A stretch of 64,000 nt of DNA from Paraburkholderia flagellata (GTDB taxonomy: Bacteria > Pseudomonadota > Gammaproteobacteria > Burkholderiales > Burkholderiaceae), in the NCBI RefSeq assembly GCF_021390645.1, contig NZ_JAJEJT010000002.1, forward strand, positions 310,001-374,000, in the 5' to 3' direction. Of the stretch, positions 54,565 to 63,275 are shown one piece after another; the first letter of the stretch is position 1; the number at the start of each line of letters is the position of its first letter. A program made the position numbers and the translations under genes. The notes below the pieces were generated by a model. The model searched no databases. It was not told the origin of the DNA and saw nothing but the letters and a program-made list of their open reading frames with translations.

Positions 54565-56097
54565 TTACATGTCTAATACCTTTTCAATGTCCAAGCTGAC
54601 TTCGTACTTCCCGTCACTCCGCTGAAGCGTGCGCACGGACAGACTTGCGTTACGGCTCAGATGCTCTACGATGGCAATGGGCAGATCTTTATAGAGATGC
54701 TCGCTCCACTGGACGTATGATCGTGGGCATATACCTTCCAGCTGACTTTTTAGCCGCTCGTAGATAGCCACCGCATGTGCCGGATCCGTGCCTTCGTAGG
54801 CCGTAAATGAGGCTTGGGCCGAGCCATCCTGACGAACGGATGCATACCCATTCGATAGTCCAGGCGCGGTGAGCAAGATGTCGTAGAGCACTGAGCTTGA
54901 GGACGCATTCGGCTGCCCGCTGACTACTGCACTAAAATTCGTAAGCGCGCTGCTTGCCACGCGCTGGATTAGACTTCGTATGGCCTTCTGGTCGGCAGTC
55001 ATTCCCGGTGCGATTTGAGCGAGACATGAGATGTCATGCGAAGGGCCGGAGAATTCTGCGCTGATCATTGCATACGGGTTTCCCATGTCCGTTTCGAGCA
55101 TCGGTTTGCGCTTACCATCCGTCGTCCACTGCAAAGTGCCTTGGAGAAAGATGGTAGCGTAAGGGTCAAGCGTGAAGTCAAAGTTCTCCACTGTGGCAAT
55201 TGTGCGCGTTGAAAGAACAGGATGGCGGTCATTGTCTAATTCGACCACTGAACTGACAATTGTGAGCGAGACTTGCAGCGGACGATCGCTGCGATTCGTC
55301 ACCGGCACTTGGTAACTGACGAACGGTGCATCGCCGCGCTCACTAAACAGAATATCCGGTCTGGGAAAACTCAGTTTCTTGAGTGCCCCGGGATCATCGT
55401 GAACGATCTTCTTGCAGACGCGCCAGCTCCACGCTGGCGAATCTTCATTCACTCGTACATCCGCCACCTTCTCTAGATTAAGCGCTAGCAAGCTTGCATC
55501 CGCATTCCCCTGGGTGTCGGCGTGGATGGCAGAGGCGATGACTCGAGCGAGACCCAATTGGACGGCCGTCTCGCGCTGTTCGACAGTAGGGTGCAAGTCC
55601 CCCGGCAAGCCATGAGTCCCAAGTTCTCGTGCTACTTGGAGAAGGCGATGGATTGACGATCCAAGCGCTTTAAGATCGTTGGATGGGACACTTGCCGCGA
55701 AAACGGCTCCCATCAGGTCTGCCTGACATTCCAACATTAGACGTTGCGCTTGAGACGAATTCTTGAAAACATCGATTCGGTCCACCTGAATCTGGTGTAC
55801 ATGCCAGAGTTCGTGCCCCAACACGAAACGCCGGATCAACATCGCATCTTTCGGCGAATTTCCGCTCGTGATGTTCTGCAAACGCGCCGTTCCAATTTCG
55901 ACTGAGCCGTCAGCGAGAGCGCGAATCTCGTCCCCGGCATTCAGCGAAATCTTAACTGGTGCGACTCCAAACTGTTTCGCGGCCTCCTGTGCGTCGACCG
56001 TCGCAACATCCAATATATTCGCTTCGTCTGGGAGCGCAGGCGAGGAACAAACAATCCCAACGACGGCTGCAAGCCACCAAAGTCTGTAGTGGGTCAC
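54565..56097 (-). CDS. Exported HExxH (gluzincin-like) metallopeptidase, unknown system
   Basis: 510 residues starting at GTG 56097, with a signal peptide of ~23 residues. The zinc motif HELWH is at residues 95-99, and ECQAD at 123-127 supplies a third ligand glutamate, as in gluzincins. The remaining ~380 residues are not recognised. Its start overlaps the stop of the membrane protein gene (GTGA). Low GC. Confidence 0.72.
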   Translation of the reverse strand: MTHYRLWWLAAVVGIVCSSPALPDEANILDVATVDAQEAAKQFGVAPVKISLNAGDEIRALADGSVEIGTARLQNITSGNSPKDAMLIRRFVLGHELWHVHQIQVDRIDVFKNSSQAQRLMLECQADLMGAVFAASVPSNDLKALGSSIHRLLQVARELGTHGLPGDLHPTVEQRETAVQLGLARVIASAIHADTQGNADASLLALNLEKVADVRVNEDSPAWSWRVCKKIVHDDPGALKKLSFPRPDILFSERGDAPFVSYQVPVTNRSDRPLQVSLTIVSSVVELDNDRHPVLSTRTIATVENFDFTLDPYATIFLQGTLQWTTDGKRKPMLETDMGNPYAMISAEFSGPSHDISCLAQIAPGMTADQKAIRSLIQRVASSALTNFSAVVSGQPNASSSSVLYDILLTAPGLSNGYASVRQDGSAQASFTAYEGTDPAHAVAIYERLKSQLEGICPRSYVQWSEHLYKDLPIAIVEHLSRNASLSVRTLQRSDGKYEVSLDIEKVLDM

Positions 56098-56678
56098 GAG
56101 CGAACCTTTCTGTTCGACTTCGCTCCGAAGGTGCGGGTAATGCTGAATACCGATAGGCCTGTCGACAGGAAGGCGAGCATGTATAGCACACTAAGCTTTA
56201 GCATCTTTTCCTGCAGGTCGGAGGCTAACCAGACCTTGTCGGGACGCCCCCCGAAATCTTCAACAAGCGAACATGGCTCACTGACATCCGGATTGTTGGT
56301 GAGATGCTTCCGTGCCTGTTCAGTCAGTTGAGTACCGGTTACCAAGCGGACCTTGGTTGCGTAGAGGCACGTATGTTGTGCTCCGTATATCTGGTAAGAA
56401 AAGAAGAAAACCACGCTGAACAGAAGCGCGCCAGCAGCAACGCTCACTGCAACCCAAAACGATCCACGACTCAGCATGCGATTCGTCAATGCGATTACGA
56501 AGCCGAAAAGCACACCCATTACGATTTGCACATAGGCGTTTACATCGGAAAATGGTGGCGCGTCGACTGCTGTCCGCACATCGAACGTCACCGCCCCACC
56601 GATCGCGGTAGCAACCCAAGTGACTATGGCGGAAAGCATTAACCATTTCTTTCCGGCACCATACATTGGTTCACTCAT
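56094..56678 (-). CDS. Four-helix membrane protein of unknown function
   Basis: 194 residues from ATG 56678. Membrane helices near residues 11-32, 48-66, 73-95 and 163-182, and a ~65-residue soluble loop between the third and fourth containing two cysteines (HTCLYA and EPCSLV). No family recognised. Overlaps both neighbours by four bases. Confidence 0.7.
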   Translation of the reverse strand: MSEPMYGAGKKWLMLSAIVTWVATAIGGAVTFDVRTAVDAPPFSDVNAYVQIVMGVLFGFVIALTNRMLSRGSFWVAVSVAAGALLFSVVFFFSYQIYGAQHTCLYATKVRLVTGTQLTEQARKHLTNNPDVSEPCSLVEDFGGRPDKVWLASDLQEKMLKLSVLYMLAFLSTGLSVFSITRTFGAKSNRKVRS

Positions 56679-57397
56679 TGAATTGCCGCCAGTGGAAAAT
56701 CGATTGACTGCGACTGCTGACCTTCCAGTCCAATGGGCATCTCGAGTTCGCCCAGCTTCTTTTCCAGCAACCACGCGCTAAACACGTAACGTCCAGGAGG
56801 CAAGGGTCTGGTTGTGAATGGGGAGCTTATGTGTTCATAGACAAATAGATTGGGTGGTGTGTTTTTCAGGGCACGGGGCGTGCATTCGATTCGTGCGCCA
56901 GAAAAGTCCTTGTTGTTCGCGTAGGTGTGGACTGTGACAGAGACGAGCGGTGCGGATCGAGGCTCTGCGATAGCCAGTGCTTCCTTTGTCGCATGGTTAG
57001 CTGCCTCGAGATCCAAGGCCATGTCGCGGGTCACCTGTACGTCCTCGGGCGCAAACGTCTTGGCACCCTTATCGTCGGTACCTGTTCGCGCAAGGATGCC
57101 AATCACTTTAGTGTTGTATGCGGATAACACCGTAGCATAGTCTGCTGGAAGGTCAGCCGGTGTATGGCCGAACCGGTCGGTCAATTCTACCGTCTGGCGG
57201 TAAATCTCGTCCGCAGACGCCGCCAAGGGTCCCTGTGTCGGGCGCTCATCCGCCCGCTCCCTCAGAGCGACAGCGCTATCCTGCAGGTTACGGGCTGCGG
57301 CTTGAAAAGAAAGATCGGGCTCACCCGCACAGGCTGTCCGACAAAAGACAATGAGTAGACATGCAAAGATCAGCTTGAACACCCCCGCCCCCCCCAT
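56675..57397 (-). CDS. Secreted protein, first gene of the exported-zincin operon
   Basis: 240 residues. A signal peptide ends at CRTACA (cleavage before GEPD). The mature part has an α-helical half, then a β-rich half with RPLPPGRYVFSAWLLEKKLG, resembling a carboxypeptidase-regulatory or Ig-like fold. No family recognised. The stop overlaps the start of the membrane protein gene (ATGA). Confidence 0.65.
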   Translation of the reverse strand: MGGAGVFKLIFACLLIVFCRTACAGEPDLSFQAAARNLQDSAVALRERADERPTQGPLAASADEIYRQTVELTDRFGHTPADLPADYATVLSAYNTKVIGILARTGTDDKGAKTFAPEDVQVTRDMALDLEAANHATKEALAIAEPRSAPLVSVTVHTYANNKDFSGARIECTPRALKNTPPNLFVYEHISSPFTTRPLPPGRYVFSAWLLEKKLGELEMPIGLEGQQSQSIDFPLAAIQ

Positions 57398-58115
57398 TCG
57401 CTTGGACTCGTCGCCCTCGCGCGACTATAGAAAACGTGCTTGAAGATCGGATCACGCCTTCGCTGGAAACAAGGATCGAAAATGATAACTCGCTGCACTG
57501 TCACAAACAATCGCGTCGATTTCGGCAAATGAAGTGCCGCCACCGCTCCACTCCGACCGAAAGTGTGTTGCAGAATCAACAAAAGACGGGTTGGCATATT
57601 CCTAGGTATTTGTTGAACCACTTTAAGCGATGTGTGCCGCCCGTTCATGTGGTCTATCGTACAAATCGCTAGAGAATCCGCGAGATGGCGGCACTGTGCT
57701 TGTGACAGCGCATCGAACAAAGGCATTCGTTGATTGTGTTCCGTAAATCAATGAGTGCACCCCGTCCAAGACCGCAAACGCCGATGAAAAAAGGCGCGTG
57801 TTGACAATCAAGCGACCGAAAGCGGGGGTAGCAGACGTCTGAACGTCCGATCGACAGGCCTATTGAGTGACGCCTCCTGGCCGGCCACAGTCTGACGATC
57901 GTGGGGGACTTTCGTCTGGGGCTCGCGCCTCATTCAAATGGCATACCCAGCCCGACCCGGGCGCTAACCCGGGCATGCTCTCAACGACGGCTTGTGGACG
58001 TGCACCCGTTGTTGGTTGCAGCGAAAGAGGCTGAAAGGATAGGCAAGTTCGGCAAATAGGTCCGAGAGATTGTGGATAACTCGGGATTGACGCCACAATC
58101 CATCTACTAGCTGAA
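57398..58115. other. Intergenic region, 720 bp
   Basis: No convincing gene on either strand. The segment near 57810-57855 resembles short GACCG-type intergenic repeats. A TGTGGATAA lies at about 58071-58079, identical to the complement of a DnaA box, but alone it means little. Confidence 0.4.
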
Positions 58116-58925
58116 CTATTCGCTGGTAGCTGACTTCCCGTTTGCCGGGCCGCTACGCAGCCTGAGTTCGTCTATAGACAGGGGTGGTCTCTGCTTGTGA
58201 AGCATGCGGTGGCAGTTTGCGCACACGGGACGAAGGTCCGTGATTGGATCAATCAGGTGCTCCTCATCGATGTCCGCGACCTGATTCAGGTGATGCACCT
58301 CAATGTAACCCGCACCAAGCGCACCGTACGTCTCCTCGAAACAGAACCCGCAAACGGCGCATTTGTATCCATGGTGCGCGATGCATGCCTGACGAGCGGC
58401 GGGGCTTCTGTCATAAGTCTTAACGGTAACAAGCCTACTTTTTCCCTCGGAGTACCGCTCGATCTCAGGCCTACTGACGGGTTGAAAATCAAATGTCTTT
58501 TCGCCACGTATGAGAGAAATGATCTCATCCGCAATAGCATTGGGAATGGCTAATCCGCCTGCTTGGGGCGTCCATTTATAGCCAGGATGGCGTTTTTCTA
58601 GATAGTCGAGCGATATGATCGGCGTATCAGACAACGCCTTAAACAGCAAATCGGTGCGAAGAGCCGTCAGGCCGCGCTTCGCCTTGTCGGGGTCCCAATG
58701 AGGCAATTCATAGGGAATAGAAGTGATGTATCCGCAGCCAATGATGCCCTTCGGCTCAACGCCAAGCATCATCAGCAGAAACGTGTCGCCAATATCGATG
58801 TTGCGACGGTTCCCACAGCTCCAATACAGATCGTAGGGCTCGTGATTATTGATACGGTAGATAGCATCCGCTTGGTCTACCCAAGTCCACCTTTTTGGAT
58901 TCCAAGTGAAGAGATATGTAGCCAT
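58116..58925 (-). CDS. EVE-HNH endonuclease
   Basis: 269 residues. The N-terminal EVE/YTH-like modified-base-binding domain reads YLFTWNPKRWTWVDQADAIY with GDTFLLMMLGVEPKGIIGCG. The C-terminal HNH nuclease has CAVCGFCFEE, IEVHHLNQVADIDEEHL and DLRPVCANCHRMLHK (two CxxC zinc pairs and the catalytic His). EVE-HNH proteins are known as type IV-like restriction of modified phage DNA. It is on the minus strand. Confidence 0.88.
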   Translation of the reverse strand: MATYLFTWNPKRWTWVDQADAIYRINNHEPYDLYWSCGNRRNIDIGDTFLLMMLGVEPKGIIGCGYITSIPYELPHWDPDKAKRGLTALRTDLLFKALSDTPIISLDYLEKRHPGYKWTPQAGGLAIPNAIADEIISLIRGEKTFDFQPVSRPEIERYSEGKSRLVTVKTYDRSPAARQACIAHHGYKCAVCGFCFEETYGALGAGYIEVHHLNQVADIDEEHLIDPITDLRPVCANCHRMLHKQRPPLSIDELRLRSGPANGKSATSE

Positions 58926-59041
58926 GCCTTATGACCTATGTTTTTGATCTATCGTTTTATATGTTCTTTTTACGAAGCCAAAGGATCAATCCATCGTCCC
59001 CACTTTCGCGTACATTGTCTCATTGAACCATGCCGAAATGC

Positions 59042-59509
59042 TCACGCCGGATTTAGCATTGGCTTTAAGCCAAATGCGGCTCCAGACCGAATTTCCATCT
59101 CCAATTCATATGCACGTCTGCTCGTCTCGACGACGGCATATTGGTATTCAAAGTTACGGTGTATGTACGCCTTGGTTAGCCGGTCCAGCGTATTTTCACC
59201 CGACGCGAACTTTCGCAACTCGTCCAGCCCCAAGCTTGGGAGAACAAGTCGATTCGCCACATAGACGCAGAACTGGTCGCCGCTGAGCCGGCCTGACGCA
59301 TGACTTGCCAGCCGCGTGACGAGTCCATATTTCTTCCGCTGCGCCAATTGAGCTTTCTCGAACTCCCTTCCCGACATCCCGCAGTAGATGAAAGCGTCGC
59401 CGTCCCAGATCGCATACACACCTGCCGCCAATACTGGAACGGAAGGATTCGGCCAGTCCGAAAATTTGAAGCGGTGCGAAAATTCGAAGTTACTTGCGGC
59501 GTCGCTCAT
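59042..59509 (-). CDS. GIY-YIG-like nuclease
   Basis: 155 residues from ATG 59509. The core GVYAIWDGDAFIYCGMSG fits the GIY-YIG pattern (GVY...IYCG), followed by LVTRLASHASGRLSGDQF (arginine and helix). The catalytic glutamate may be in the final helix (AYELEMEIRSG). The neighbouring gene is an EVE-HNH nuclease. The frame is open upstream to 59653, and the start is uncertain. Confidence 0.65.
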   Translation of the reverse strand: MSDAASNFEFSHRFKFSDWPNPSVPVLAAGVYAIWDGDAFIYCGMSGREFEKAQLAQRKKYGLVTRLASHASGRLSGDQFCVYVANRLVLPSLGLDELRKFASGENTLDRLTKAYIHRNFEYQYAVVETSRRAYELEMEIRSGAAFGLKPMLNPA

Positions 59510-59718
59510 CTTACATTGCAGGCTGAAATTTGTGGCTGTTGTGGTCGGCGCCCACTTCGCCGGGGCGGCAGTTCCGCGCTTCCCGATGTAGGGCAGCCCA
59601 ATGTACATACATTTTGCCACCAGTTGCACAAGCATAATCTGCTCAGACCACAATCGTTCAATGGCGGACGCACCTCAAAAGTAGGTCGTCCGCAATTGGA
59701 TGGCGGATTCAACGGGGG

Positions 59719-59771
59719 GATGACTCATTCTGGCCGACCTCTGCCCGATGCGGTCGGCTCCAGTCGACCCT
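59719..59771 (+). repeat. Dispersed intergenic repeat, copy 2 (pair with 52947-53000)
   Basis: Shares the CTGCCCGATGCGGTCGGCTC core with the copy at 52947, with matching flanks. It is intergenic here as well. Confidence 0.6.
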
Positions 59772-60098
59772 GAACAGCCTGTGAGCGTGGCGCAACACCA
59801 GTGGCTGCGTATGGGGATGCAACTGCCCACCGTGTCTCCCCAAGTTTTCGAGGCGCATGATCAGCCTCTTCGGGAACTTTGAACTCTACTTGAATTGGTT
59901 TCCGGACCTTTCATGACCCATGCATTGACGTTTGAATCCGCAATCCGCAAGGGAAATTCGACTTTCCCGGAAGTGGTCATAGGGTTTTCTTCTGCTTCAA
60001 CATGGTCTTTTTTTCTGGACAGGTTTGTCGGGCCCTTCGCCGCACGGCATGGCTGATTGGCTGGGCGATGCTGCGGGGAGGGCGCCGAACCACGAACG
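59772..60098. other. Intergenic region
   Basis: 330 bp with no supported gene. A 38-residue frame on the minus strand (starting MTTSGKVEFPLRIADSNVNA) is possible but weak. Confidence 0.35.
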
Positions 60099-60128
60099 AA
60101 AAAAAAGGCCGACACGAGGTCGGCCTTT
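60099..60128 (-). terminator. Intrinsic terminator of the DUF2844/DUF3443 operon
   Basis: AAAGGCCGAC / GTCGGCCTTT, a perfect 10-bp stem with a 5-base loop. On the minus strand it is followed by a T-run. It lies 25 bp downstream of the DUF3443 gene. Confidence 0.88.
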
Positions 60129-60153
60129 AAGAGGTGCTTCTGAGAATTACGGC

Positions 60154-61368
60154 TTAAATGTTTGCCACGCCAATCTTTGAGACGCCAGTGCTGTCCGGGA
60201 ACTGAAGGAACAGCGTATGTCCATACAGATACGACATGCCCAGATCCAGCGTCGGCTCGCCGAGCAGATCTTCCTGCACTGCGAGATTCGCGATCGCATA
60301 CGCGCCGTTGACAGCCGGCGAGGTGAGCACCGCCTGCGCATTGGCAACGGCATACGCCACGTTCAGCGCATTGCCCGTACCGCCAGTGAACGCTGCCGAA
60401 AACGACATCGTGCTGCTCGGGCAATACCACGTGTAGCCAACCAGCGGACAGGTCGGCATCGAAGCGCTGCCGAGATAGTCGACACCCGACCCGCTATCGA
60501 TGATCGCCATCGTGCTCTTGCCGCTGACCGTCGTGCTCATCCCGTTGCTGACGCCCGCAGACATGCTCACATTGCTGTCAGCATTGTCGGCCTGCGTGTT
60601 GATGCCGAAGGTCAGCGTGCCCACAGCCTCTGCAGAGAGGCCGGTTGCCAGCCCCGGGAACGAAAGGACGATACCGTTGTTGTCGGTAGCAAACTTCGAA
60701 ACCGGATTGACGACCTTCTGCGCAGCCGACACACCGTAGGCGTTGCAGCTTGAGCCGGAACAGTCGAAGTACGCACCCGAGTCCTGCAGGAAGTTCGCCA
60801 CCCCCAGAATGCCATTGGCTTTCTGAATGTCGGCGGTCTGCAGCGCACCCTGGTTGGCACACGATGCCGGCGCGGACGCAAACGTCGCATCGATCAGCTG
60901 GATCGGCACAGCGCTTGCGCGCTCACCGGCCATCTGGATGTCCGCAGTCGCCAACGGACCCCAGGCAGGGCCTGAGGCAAAAACGGCGCACTCACCCACA
61001 GGATCATGGGTTGCCGAATTGACTTCCGGCGTGAGCGCCAACGTGGCCGGCAGGGCCGACTTGAACAGGCGAAGCCCGATCGAGCCGGTGTCGACGATGA
61101 TGTTCGGAATCGTCGCGCAGTTGCTGGTCCCCGACTGGCAGACCGTTACCGACACGCGCGGAGAGTTGAAGTAGAAACTCTGCGAGTTGACGGTTACCGG
61201 TACGGTATTGGCCGTGGTGGACTGCGTGGGTTGTTGCGGGTTGCTCTGCGGCGCCGGCGACGACTGCGAGTTGTCGCTGCTGCCACCGTTGCCACCGCCG
61301 CCACCACCGCAGGCTGCCAGGGCAAATGCCAGACCCAGTGCGGAGCCCAACTGAAAGAGCTTTTTCAT
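60154..61368 (-). CDS. DUF3443-like lipoprotein with pepsin-type aspartate motifs
   Basis: 404 residues. Lipobox LAAC at residues 17-20, followed by a Gly/Ser/Pro/Gln linker to ~residue 55. Two aspartic-peptidase signatures are visible: NIIVDTGSIGLRLF (D93) and MAIIDSGSGVDYLG (D291). Between them lies NGILGVANF (residues ~185-193), like the GILGLG motif of pepsins. The spacing (198) fits a two-lobed pepsin fold. The family is annotated only as DUF3443 in my memory. The gene lies 36 bp after the DUF2844 gene. Possibly an envelope protease; not demonstrated. Confidence 0.85.
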   Translation of the reverse strand: MKKLFQLGSALGLAFALAACGGGGGGNGGSSDNSQSSPAPQSNPQQPTQSTTANTVPVTVNSQSFYFNSPRVSVTVCQSGTSNCATIPNIIVDTGSIGLRLFKSALPATLALTPEVNSATHDPVGECAVFASGPAWGPLATADIQMAGERASAVPIQLIDATFASAPASCANQGALQTADIQKANGILGVANFLQDSGAYFDCSGSSCNAYGVSAAQKVVNPVSKFATDNNGIVLSFPGLATGLSAEAVGTLTFGINTQADNADSNVSMSAGVSNGMSTTVSGKSTMAIIDSGSGVDYLGSASMPTCPLVGYTWYCPSSTMSFSAAFTGGTGNALNVAYAVANAQAVLTSPAVNGAYAIANLAVQEDLLGEPTLDLGMSYLYGHTLFLQFPDSTGVSKIGVANI

Positions 61369-61404
61369 GAGTATTTTTTAGGTATTGAAAGTGTGAACGG
61401 CGCG

Positions 61405-61941
61405 CTATTGCCCCTGACGCAAGCCCTGCAGCGTGACGCCCTGCGGGAACGCGGCCGGGATGTACGCATAGCCCTGGAAGCGACCCGGCACACCGTGCGA
61501 ATGCACGACGACGCCGTTTGCCGAAACTGTCCGTGATGCCAGATCCTGGAACTTCACACCTGAAGAACCAGCCGGAGCCGATACGTAGGTATCAAACGAG
61601 CTGCCGAGAATCTCCTTCAGGTCCGGCATCTCTGGTCCGTACCAGACCACAGCGAACACCAGGTTCGTCGCACTCGAGACGTACTCCTTCACCGTGGTGC
61701 CCGAATCCAGCGTCAGGTTATTCACCGTGTAGGCCGCAGTATTCGCCACCGCCGCCTGTGAGGGCGCGGCTGCCAGTACCGGAGCGACTCGTTGGGACGC
61801 GCTCACATGAGCATCAGCACCGCTGAGCGGATAGCTGCCCAGCGTCGCGTGCGCGGTGAGGCTTGCGCCCACAAGAGCGATCGGGGTCAACAAACGGACC
61901 GCAATATGAGCAACAGCCGTGACAACTGCAAATTTCTTCAT
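61405..61941 (-). CDS. DUF2844 family exported protein
   Basis: 178 residues. A signal peptide ends near SLTAHA; the mature part has a β-rich pattern (YTVNNLTLDSGTTVKEYVSS, VFAVVWYGPEMPDLKEILGS). DUF2844 proteins co-occur with DUF3443 in Burkholderiales. The ATG at 61941 has AGGGA at a proper spacing; an ATG at 61947 is less well placed. Confidence 0.82.
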   Translation of the reverse strand: MKKFAVVTAVAHIAVRLLTPIALVGASLTAHATLGSYPLSGADAHVSASQRVAPVLAAAPSQAAVANTAAYTVNNLTLDSGTTVKEYVSSATNLVFAVVWYGPEMPDLKEILGSSFDTYVSAPAGSSGVKFQDLASRTVSANGVVVHSHGVPGRFQGYAYIPAAFPQGVTLQGLRQGQ

Positions 61942-62264
61942 CCCCATTTCCCTGTGATGAGTGGTTAGTCATCCTTCTTTTGTGGGGGAAGAGCGCGCGA
62001 GCGAATTGCCTTCTTTTATTCTGTCGACCCAATCGCACTCAACAACCCACAAGGACCGTATATCGGCTTTTTGACCAACAATCGCACCCCCTCGCTCATC
62101 GGGCGCAATTCTATTAAATGTATGAGACAGCTAGTCGAGCGTCGTCGCACAAGACGCTCGATGAACGAGCACCCTATAGCGAGGTACGCTAGACGGCGGT
62201 CCCCGATCAAACGGGCACGTCCAACCGGTCAGAGAGTCCGCATCAAGTTCATTCGGTCGATCAA
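61942..62264. other. Intergenic region
   Basis: About 320 bp holding the promoter of the DUF2844/DUF3443 operon. A short AT-rich zone near 62010-62075 is the likely site. No gene seen. Confidence 0.35.
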
Positions 62265-62891
62265 TCACTTGCTCACTGTCGTTGCAACAGTGTCCAATGC
62301 CCCGGTATTGATGACCTTGTCCACAAAGTTCTCCATCGCGTCCTGGATCGCTTTCTTGGCAGCGTCTCCCAAGGCATCCGCCCCGATACCACAAGCTCCG
62401 TCCTCGCTTGCGTGACCATGGCCGTGGAATGTCGTGGTGATCAGTTCCTTGCCGGTTTTGTCAGCCACACGCGCTTGAACTGCTATCTCCACGTTTGCGT
62501 CAGCTGTCGGGACAAGGAAGCCGGGGGCAAAGCGGATTGTAGGATCGAAGTCAGAGAGATCGAATTTGAAGATTAGGCCATCGGCGGTGGACGGAATAGC
62601 GCTGCCGGTGCTCAGCGAATGCGGATACGCGGCGCCGACTGTTCGGGTTATGGAGGATTTCAGCGCGTCTCCGATCGCCATCGGAAAGCTGTGCGCTCCA
62701 CACGCGAACCCCGGCTTCACCTCTTTGCTGGCCGTCATTAGGTTGCTGCTGAAAACTAGATAAGCCTTTTGCTGGCTCACCTTGGTGCTCATCACTTCTG
62801 CCGCGCCCGATTGTGACGATATCGGGACTTCGTGCGCGCATCCAGCAAGTCCCGAGACCACTGTCAAGATGGCAATTGCCTTGATGCTCAT
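62265..62891 (-). CDS. Lipoprotein of unknown function
   Basis: 208 residues with lipobox LAGC at residues 15-18. The mature part has a mixed α/β pattern and one Cys pair (FACGAHSFPM, EDGACGIGADALG). The segment VEIAVQARVADKTGKELITT resembles outer-membrane DUF4410/GNA1162-like lipoproteins, but I cannot assign it to one. Confidence 0.68.
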   Translation of the reverse strand: MSIKAIAILTVVSGLAGCAHEVPISSQSGAAEVMSTKVSQQKAYLVFSSNLMTASKEVKPGFACGAHSFPMAIGDALKSSITRTVGAAYPHSLSTGSAIPSTADGLIFKFDLSDFDPTIRFAPGFLVPTADANVEIAVQARVADKTGKELITTTFHGHGHASEDGACGIGADALGDAAKKAIQDAMENFVDKVINTGALDTVATTVSK

Positions 62892-63023
62892 TTTCGTATT
62901 TCCCCCGTATCAGATGTAAAGAAAAACCCGAGTTGGACCAAACTGGACGCCACCCAAATCACGAGCGAGGTGCATCACACCGTAAGCGGCCGCGTTAACG
63001 CTACCGGTGACCAGCACGCCAGC

Positions 63024-63233
63024 TTAAGCAGGTGTTTGTGGCTCGGCGTGCGTCGTCGTACCGTTGGTCACCGCAACACCGGTTGCCGACGTGTTCGGAT
63101 ACGCACAGGAGCCAACACCACAGTTGATCGTCCTGGCTGCTGACGGCGTCGGTGTAGGTGCTGCGTAGAAACTGCCATTGCCGCAAGCCGACAGGATTAA
63201 CGCCGCCGTGGCCGTAGGTAGTTGTTTTCGCAT
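63024..63233 (-). CDS. Small lipoprotein
   Basis: 69 residues. Lipobox LSAC (Cys17), then a Thr/Pro/Ser/Ala-rich mature peptide with two cysteines (INCGVGSCAYPN). No function known. A short inverted repeat (63252-63275) lies just upstream of the ATG. Confidence 0.6.
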   Translation of the reverse strand: MRKQLPTATAALILSACGNGSFYAAPTPTPSAARTINCGVGSCAYPNTSATGVAVTNGTTTHAEPQTPA

Positions 63234-63251
63234 CTTTACTTCTTCCTCAAT

Positions 63252-63275
63252 CGTCGACCTTAGATTTGGTCGACG
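63252..63275. repeat. Inverted repeat upstream of the small lipoprotein gene
   Basis: CGTCGACC, 8-base spacer, GGTCGACG: perfect 8-bp arms. It ends ~20 bp upstream of the start at 63233 and could be an operator or a 5'-leader hairpin. Confidence 0.4.

Noticed and set aside
58071..58079. DnaA-box-like TGTGGATAA
   Set aside because: A single 9-mer with no neighbouring boxes, AT-rich unwinding region or replication gene; not evidence of an origin.
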